A DNA stretch of 64,000 nt from the NCBI RefSeq assembly GCF_024347635.1, contig NZ_AP025513.1, positions 1-64,000 of the forward strand, written 5' to 3'. The notes under the pieces are model-generated. The model was not told the origin of the DNA, made no database searches, and was given only the letters and a program-made list of their open reading frames with translations. This document shows positions 59,373-64,000 of this stretch, piece by piece. The stretch comes from Vibrio tasmaniensis. Its GTDB lineage: Bacteria > Pseudomonadota > Gammaproteobacteria > Enterobacterales > Vibrionaceae. A program made the translations under genes and the position numbers. Position 1 is the stretch's first letter, and the number at the start of each line of letters is the position of its first letter.

Positions 59373-61872
59373 AAAAGTGCATGGAGGTTTGCTCAATGGC
59401 GCGCTCCAGCGATTGACCTTGTTTATAGAGATTTTCACAATACTCAAACTCCTTTGGCTCGGTTGAGAACATGGCGCGTTTCACCGGAGAGGCGAAAAAG
59501 CGGTGGTAGGTGACATGGCCGCCTGCCTTGATACGCGCGCTGCTGTATCCGGCTTCTGCAGAGGGGGCGAAGCTTTTAATGATGCGCTGCTCAAACGGTG
59601 AGAAGGCATCGGGGTTTTGGGCTAGGTATTTATCAAACCCTTCGCCTTGACGAAGAATGATGTGGATATCGGAGTTGTTGTAGCAGGCTTTGGCTTCCTC
59701 GCTGCTAAAGAAATCCTCAATCCCTTGAGTCACCGTGCAAAAAGCGCCGCCGAACTTGCGGGCGGTGCGATAGCCGGTGTTGATGAACTCCCTCGCTTGC
59801 TCGTTCGCCCCAGAAAGCAGGCTCCAGGCCTCTTCGATGATGCACATCTTAGGCGTAGAGCGAGAGCCTGAAAGGTACATCTGCTGGTTAATCGACACCA
59901 TCAGCGCAAAAATGACCGGTCTAAGCACCGCAGGCGGGAACCCATCCAACTCCAACGTCGTAAATTCAACGTTTGGGTCGAGCATGGAGGGCTTGTTAAA
60001 CACGTCTTTATACATACCATCGGTGCAGAACTTTTTCAGTTGCACCGCAATGTCTTTGATGCGTCGGTCGCCTTCCTCTCCCGCAATCTCAATCAAGGCG
60101 TCTCTGACATCATCCACTAAGGCTTGATTGCCTTTAGATTCCCACGCCGTCACTATCGCATCGCCGAGTACGCTTTGTTGAAAGGCCGTCAGTGGCGTGT
60201 AGGGCGACGCAATGGTGGCGAACAACGCGGTGATGTTATCGAGCGCTTCCATCATGGGGTCAACGGGTCTACCGTCATCGTCCACAAACTCAAACTCCGC
60301 ATTTTGCATGGCGCCTAAATGGGTGAACGGGTTTAAGAAGATATTAGCGTGGGTCATGTAGGTTCCCCCAAGGCTGAGCGTCAATTTTTTGTAGCTGGCG
60401 CCTTTATCGAGGATCCACACTTTACCGCCCATGGCGTACACCGTTTCCGCGATTTCTTGAACCAGAAAGCTTTTCCCAGCGCCTGAGCCTCCCGTCAGGG
60501 CGATGTTTTGGTTATCACTGCCACAGGTGAAAGGGTTAAAGAACGAGATTTGTTGGCGCATCGTGGGTAGGAGTACGCCCCCTTTGAGCTGGCTAAAGTC
60601 CATGATAAGCGGAAAGAGATTCACTAAATTAGAACTTTTAAACGTGCGAACGCGGCCGGCTTTTTTGCAATCGCCCCATAACCCTTCACTCATCATAAAA
60701 GGCAAGGTGGAGAGCAGCGCTTGGGGTTGATTCATTTTCAGTGGAATGATATCAAGACCTGCATTGCCAAATGACTCCTTCGCCGCTTGAGTGTCTTTTT
60801 TCTGACGGGTTTTGTCGGTCAGCAGTGAGACGGTGAGTACCATAGACGCGATAGTAAACTCTTTAGACAACAGGCCTTTTTGCAAGGCCTTACGCTCTTT
60901 GAGTTCATCTTCAGCCATGGGCGCGAGTATCGCCATTTGGCTGTTCACCGTCTTGGTTAGGTCTTTTATCTTATTATCGTTATCTGCATTCTGCTTACCG
61001 GTTGGCTCGTTACGAAAACTCAAGGTCACGCGATGCGGGCAAGTGATGTTACGCGATACGTTGCGGATAGAAGAGAAAGCCTCGGGTAAGGCGTACAAGC
61101 GATAATCACCAGGCAATCGAGAAAGCCCCAAATGAACCAAGCGTGTGCGTACCTCTTCCCCTTGGTCATTGGTATGACGGGTGGCGATATGACCACGATG
61201 GGTTAACGCTTCGGTATCGGGAGATAACGCTTGCAGGTTCAAAGGCTCTAATGGGTTGTAGCTTTTTTCCTTTGGCCTGTCTTGGCGCTTATCAAAGTTT
61301 AAGATATCCCCCACACCAGTGAGCAACATCTCAGGTGTTACGGGCAGTAAATCAAACCCCAGCTGCGCGAGTCCTGTCTCTAGCGTCATTCGCGCATCCA
61401 GCAGCTCTTGCGGGTCTTTTTCCGTGGTGGAGACAAAAAAGAACGCGTCGTAGTCGCGCAAATCAAAGCGATTGTTTTTTTGTCTGTGCAGATAACCGTG
61501 CTGCGCGGCGTAGTGGGCGTAAATGGCGTCATCGTTGGCCATCTTCTGGCAGATACCGCCTCGCTGACTGAGTAGCGCTTGATTGCCTTCTAAGTAGTGC
61601 GCGACACGGTTATGACCAAACAGCTGTACTTGATAGTCCCATTTATCCCCATCGGGCAAGTCCCCCATGAGGTGGCTTAATGACTGAATCAAATCGTCGT
61701 TTGCGCCCCCAAGGACGCTGATTTTAAAACCAAAGCCGCGTGAGTGAACGTTATCAAAGACTTGCTCAATGGGATCGTAGTCTCGATACGGTAATTCATG
61801 GTGAAGGTGGTTTTGGGCTTGCTTGGCATCTTGGAACAAGGCGGACAAGCCACTTCGTGAGGTAGAAAACAT
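59323..61872 (-). CDS. traC: TraC-like type IV secretion ATPase (VirB4 family)
   Basis: The 849-residue protein has Walker A GGSGAGKS near residue 460, Walker B-like MCIIEEAWSLLSG near 680, and the C-terminal TGYRTARKFGGAFCTVTQGI. The N-terminal third matches the TraC start region (YRDYDPIEQVFDNVHSRGFG). It energises assembly of the F-type pilus at the inner membrane. The length is close to F TraC (875). The last codons overlap the start of traW. Confidence 0.94.
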   Translation of the reverse strand: MFSTSRSGLSALFQDAKQAQNHLHHELPYRDYDPIEQVFDNVHSRGFGFKISVLGGANDDLIQSLSHLMGDLPDGDKWDYQVQLFGHNRVAHYLEGNQALLSQRGGICQKMANDDAIYAHYAAQHGYLHRQKNNRFDLRDYDAFFFVSTTEKDPQELLDARMTLETGLAQLGFDLLPVTPEMLLTGVGDILNFDKRQDRPKEKSYNPLEPLNLQALSPDTEALTHRGHIATRHTNDQGEEVRTRLVHLGLSRLPGDYRLYALPEAFSSIRNVSRNITCPHRVTLSFRNEPTGKQNADNDNKIKDLTKTVNSQMAILAPMAEDELKERKALQKGLLSKEFTIASMVLTVSLLTDKTRQKKDTQAAKESFGNAGLDIIPLKMNQPQALLSTLPFMMSEGLWGDCKKAGRVRTFKSSNLVNLFPLIMDFSQLKGGVLLPTMRQQISFFNPFTCGSDNQNIALTGGSGAGKSFLVQEIAETVYAMGGKVWILDKGASYKKLTLSLGGTYMTHANIFLNPFTHLGAMQNAEFEFVDDDGRPVDPMMEALDNITALFATIASPYTPLTAFQQSVLGDAIVTAWESKGNQALVDDVRDALIEIAGEEGDRRIKDIAVQLKKFCTDGMYKDVFNKPSMLDPNVEFTTLELDGFPPAVLRPVIFALMVSINQQMYLSGSRSTPKMCIIEEAWSLLSGANEQAREFINTGYRTARKFGGAFCTVTQGIEDFFSSEEAKACYNNSDIHIILRQGEGFDKYLAQNPDAFSPFEQRIIKSFAPSAEAGYSSARIKAGGHVTYHRFFASPVKRAMFSTEPKEFEYCENLYKQGQSLERAIEQTSMHFYGKEIDAFNQAIGASA

Positions 61873-61890
61873 GGGTATTCCTTTTCTATT

Positions 61891-62256
61891 TTACCAAAAC
61901 ACAGACAATGGCCAGCTGACACTTTGCATCGCTTCATCACTGAGTTGGAGACGGCGAGCAAGCTCAGGATGCCCCTTTTGTTGCAAGCAGGGGTATGGGT
62001 TTGGTTTGATTGGGGAGGGAAGGGGGACGCCCTCTTCTTCATTTTTAATCTCAGGGGGTGCCATGCAATCTTGGACGGCTTGATGGATAACGCGCGTATC
62101 TAAGGCGGGCTGAGACTCGATGTAGCGCGCCACAACCTGGTCTCTGGCGTCATCGTGTGAGGTGATGAACTGCGCCACTTGTGCTAGGGCGCTGCTCAGG
62201 AATACGCCCCATAACACTAAGAAGGCAATGAATACTTTTTTGAGTGTTCTTATCAT
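61891..62256 (-). CDS. Secreted protein of unknown function (121 aa)
   Basis: The ATG at 62256 has AGGATT upstream; an in-frame extension into traV is unlikely. A signal peptide (MIRTLKKVFIAFLVLWGVFL, cleaved near ALA-Q) is followed by a helical periplasmic domain with two Cys (VQDCMAPPE and NPYPCLQQK). No family is recognised. It is two bases after traV and 18 before traC, so it is surely in the operon. F has traR and small trb genes near here, but none match. Confidence 0.65.
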   Translation of the reverse strand: MIRTLKKVFIAFLVLWGVFLSSALAQVAQFITSHDDARDQVVARYIESQPALDTRVIHQAVQDCMAPPEIKNEEEGVPLPSPIKPNPYPCLQQKGHPELARRLQLSDEAMQSVSWPLSVFW

Positions 62257-62258
62257 GG

Positions 62259-62654
62259 TTAATCCTTCCAAATCTCGCGGGCAGGGCGCCCAGACCAACG
62301 ACTATCGTCTAAGACAAAGTAAACATCCATCGTATCGATGTAGTGATTGTCTTTGTCGATGAAAGGGAAGACGGTGAGCTTTTTAACGTCTTCTTGGCTT
62401 CGCTCAGGCTCCCCCTCTCGATTGCGCCTTGGCAGTAAGGTAAAGGCGGAAGGTGGGGCAAGACGCGATTGAGGGGAAACCGTGGGTATGCCGCTGTCAC
62501 CGGTATAGCCGTAGACGTTGTCTCGAACCTCGTTCATGGTGACGCATCCGGAAACGCCGCCGACCTTATCGCAACTGTATTCGCTCTCAAAGCCCGCGCT
62601 GCATCCGGTCAGACCTAGGAGTATCGATAGTGAAAACAAAAACTGTCTATTCAT
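62259..62654 (-). CDS. traV: TraV-like outer-membrane lipoprotein
   Basis: The 131-residue protein has a lipoprotein signal (MNRQFLFSLSILLGLTGCSA) with lipid-bearing Cys18. It is followed by the TraV pattern SEYSCDKVGGVSGCVTMNEV. TraV forms the outer-membrane ring of the secretion core complex with TraK and TraB. It is slightly shorter than F TraV (171). The start follows the traB stop by two bases. Confidence 0.9.
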   Translation of the reverse strand: MNRQFLFSLSILLGLTGCSAGFESEYSCDKVGGVSGCVTMNEVRDNVYGYTGDSGIPTVSPQSRLAPPSAFTLLPRRNREGEPERSQEDVKKLTVFPFIDKDNHYIDTMDVYFVLDDSRWSGRPAREIWKD

Positions 62655-62656
62655 GG

Positions 62657-64000
62657 TTATTCCTCACGCCCAAAGCCCACGCTGCTTAACCCTTGTTGGG
62701 TGATTTTTTGCGCTAATGGGTTGATAGGGGCGGTTTGAGTGGTGGGTGGAAGGGCGGGAGCATTGGTAATAACATCGAGTATCTGGTTAGAGCTCGATAC
62801 GTGCTCACGCTGCTCATTAATGCGCGCTTCGTATTCATCGGCCAGTAGCGGGTCTAAGGGAAAGCCTTCCAAAAAGACAATATTGACGATGGCGCCAGGG
62901 TTGACTTCCACGATGGGGTGGTAGAGCTCCGCCAGTTTGATGTAGTAGTCCGCTAACTTGCTGCCAACGCTTTCGGTGGCGCCGCCCAGCAGGTTTAACC
63001 CTATCTTGTCGGTGTTAACACTGGTACTTGGACCAAGCGCGGTCGGTGTTGTGGTTTGGGCGAGCGCTTTACCGGCATCCCCAACGCCTTGCAATATTCC
63101 AGCAATGCCCGCCATTTGAACGATTTTCCCGTTTTTCAAGATGGTTGTGCCGCGAATGCCATTGCGCCCAAAGTTAAACACGGTCGCATTGACGGGGATA
63201 TCAAGGATATCCCCATTAGGTTGTATGCAGCTCATTCTGTTGGTGCGCGCCACGCCGCGACTGGATGAAATTTCCCCGTAGACCGCGCCTGTGATGGTGC
63301 AGTCCTTGAGTTTAGAGGGCTGACCGTTGGGTAATATTCCTTGATTGACGGTTTGAAAGACAATCGGGGAGGTATCGCCTTGTCCAGACACACCCGCATT
63401 CGCATCCGCACCTCCAGTAATCACTGCGGTGACAAAAGTGCCGGTTGGTACGTAGTTATCGGTCGTGCGGCGAGATTGTTTCTCCTCGATACTGGCTTGC
63501 CAATGAAACTCAAAGCTATCAAAGGCATCCCCACCAAAAGCCACATCATCTTGTTGTTGATACTGAAACTCATTGACCTTAGCGGTTTCAATGTTGCCAT
63601 TCATCGCTGGTCTTGGGGGCAATTTGTATTGACCAAACGTGCCGCCTTGTTGACTGTCTCCCTTGTGCTGAGTGGAAGAGTCGCCTGTATTGAGGGCTGA
63701 GGCTAATTGCGTCTCAAGCTGAACTTTGAGTGCGTCCACTTCATCGAGCTTTTGTTGCATCTTTTGCTCAAGCTCTGTCAGTTGTGACGCATTATCACGC
63801 TCATTGGCTTTTTTTATGTTTTCTAACTCAGAGGTTAAGCTCTGTCCAAAGCGGCTCAATGTCCCCTCAAACTTGACTAAGCTTTGCTCGATTTGGTTGA
63901 TTTTATCTTGCTGAAACGTCAGGGCCGATTGGTTGTCCTTGTCGGTGAAATCGTCGGTGACGATAGCGCCAAAGCCAACGTCTTGATTGACGTTGCTTGG
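62657..64000 (-). CDS. traB: TraB-like core complex protein, cut by the window edge
   Basis: The frame is open to the right edge, so the N-terminal part with the membrane helix lies outside. The visible 447 residues start with a coiled coil (KINQIEQSLVKFEGTLSRFG and ERDNASQLTELEQKMQQKL). The VirB10-like barrel domain follows (DNYVPTGTFVTAVITGGADA, AVYGEISSSRGVARTNRMSC and NFGRNGIRGTTILKNGKIVQ). TraB spans the envelope between the TraV/TraK ring and the inner membrane. A TTG at 63859 could be mistaken for the start, but upstream codons are clearly coding. Confidence 0.92.
   Translation of the reverse strand, partial: PSNVNQDVGFGAIVTDDFTDKDNQSALTFQQDKINQIEQSLVKFEGTLSRFGQSLTSELENIKKANERDNASQLTELEQKMQQKLDEVDALKVQLETQLASALNTGDSSTQHKGDSQQGGTFGQYKLPPRPAMNGNIETAKVNEFQYQQQDDVAFGGDAFDSFEFHWQASIEEKQSRRTTDNYVPTGTFVTAVITGGADANAGVSGQGDTSPIVFQTVNQGILPNGQPSKLKDCTITGAVYGEISSSRGVARTNRMSCIQPNGDILDIPVNATVFNFGRNGIRGTTILKNGKIVQMAGIAGILQGVGDAGKALAQTTTPTALGPSTSVNTDKIGLNLLGGATESVGSKLADYYIKLAELYHPIVEVNPGAIVNIVFLEGFPLDPLLADEYEARINEQREHVSSSNQILDVITNAPALPPTTQTAPINPLAQKITQQGLSSVGFGREE

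Noticed and set aside
1..64000. CRISPR arrays, tRNA and rRNA genes
   Set aside because: No regularly spaced short repeats and no tRNA or rRNA-like sequences were noticed on reading; a program such as tRNAscan-SE was not run.

Overview
The window reads as most of a plasmid from a marine gammaproteobacterium, probably a member of the Vibrionaceae. That placement is inferred from the F-type conjugation genes, the IS families and the moderate base composition; no marker gene fixes the species. The two edges appear to belong together. The left edge holds, on the minus strand, traA, traL and the first codons of a traE-like gene. The right edge holds, on the same strand, traB (cut by the edge) followed by traV, traC, traW, traU, trbC, traN, traF, a trbB-like gene and a broken traH. 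In F-type systems traE, traK and the start of traB lie between these blocks, so the molecule is likely circular and only slightly longer than 64 kb.

Layout: 1-2150 holds pilin and pilus-assembly genes, two small genes and a control or oriT-like region with long inverted repeats. 2230-3420 is a likely replication control region with hairpins, an 8-nt loop-to-target complementarity, a 46-codon leader ORF and a Rep-like protein. 4314-5935 is debris: an Rpn-type fragment and a frameshifted IS91-family transposase.

6565-23172 is a non-ribosomal peptide cluster. It encodes a type II thioesterase, an SDR with a mycofactocin-family-like insertion, three NRPSs, an AzlCD-like permease pair, a nitrilase-fold amidohydrolase and an EntD/Sfp-type phosphopantetheinyl transferase. 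Specificity residues read from the A domains suggest Thr (NRPS1), an aliphatic residue (NRPS2) and Ser (NRPS3). The last module has only a remnant A domain, and the terminal thioesterase has Cys in place of Ser. A separate Thr-loading A-T protein plus an A-less terminal module resembles the trans-loading logic of syringomycin, and a Cys thioesterase recalls beta-lactone or beta-lactam forming enzymes. This is the best candidate for an undescribed system.

23288-30757 is a triple nest: an IS5-family element is split by an IS3-family element (3-bp duplication CAT), which is split by a 5.16-kb Tn3-family transposon (5-bp duplication AGATA) carrying a J-domain-like passenger gene. 30840-40056 is plasmid backbone: a serine recombinase, a HigBA-type operon with four extra genes, a ParA-like gene behind two 47-bp palindromes, a leading-region-like run of small genes with repeated intergenic hairpins, and an ArdC-like gene broken by a second IS3 copy. 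40158-41196 is a decayed IS66 element. 41272-47421 encodes a secreted RHS protein with a probable GIY-YIG nuclease tip, its Imm26-like immunity protein and a small membrane protein.

A third IS3 copy (48764-50025) without a target duplication joins an IS91 fragment to the truncated traH. traG, traD and traI are absent from the window, so the plasmid has probably lost self-transfer.
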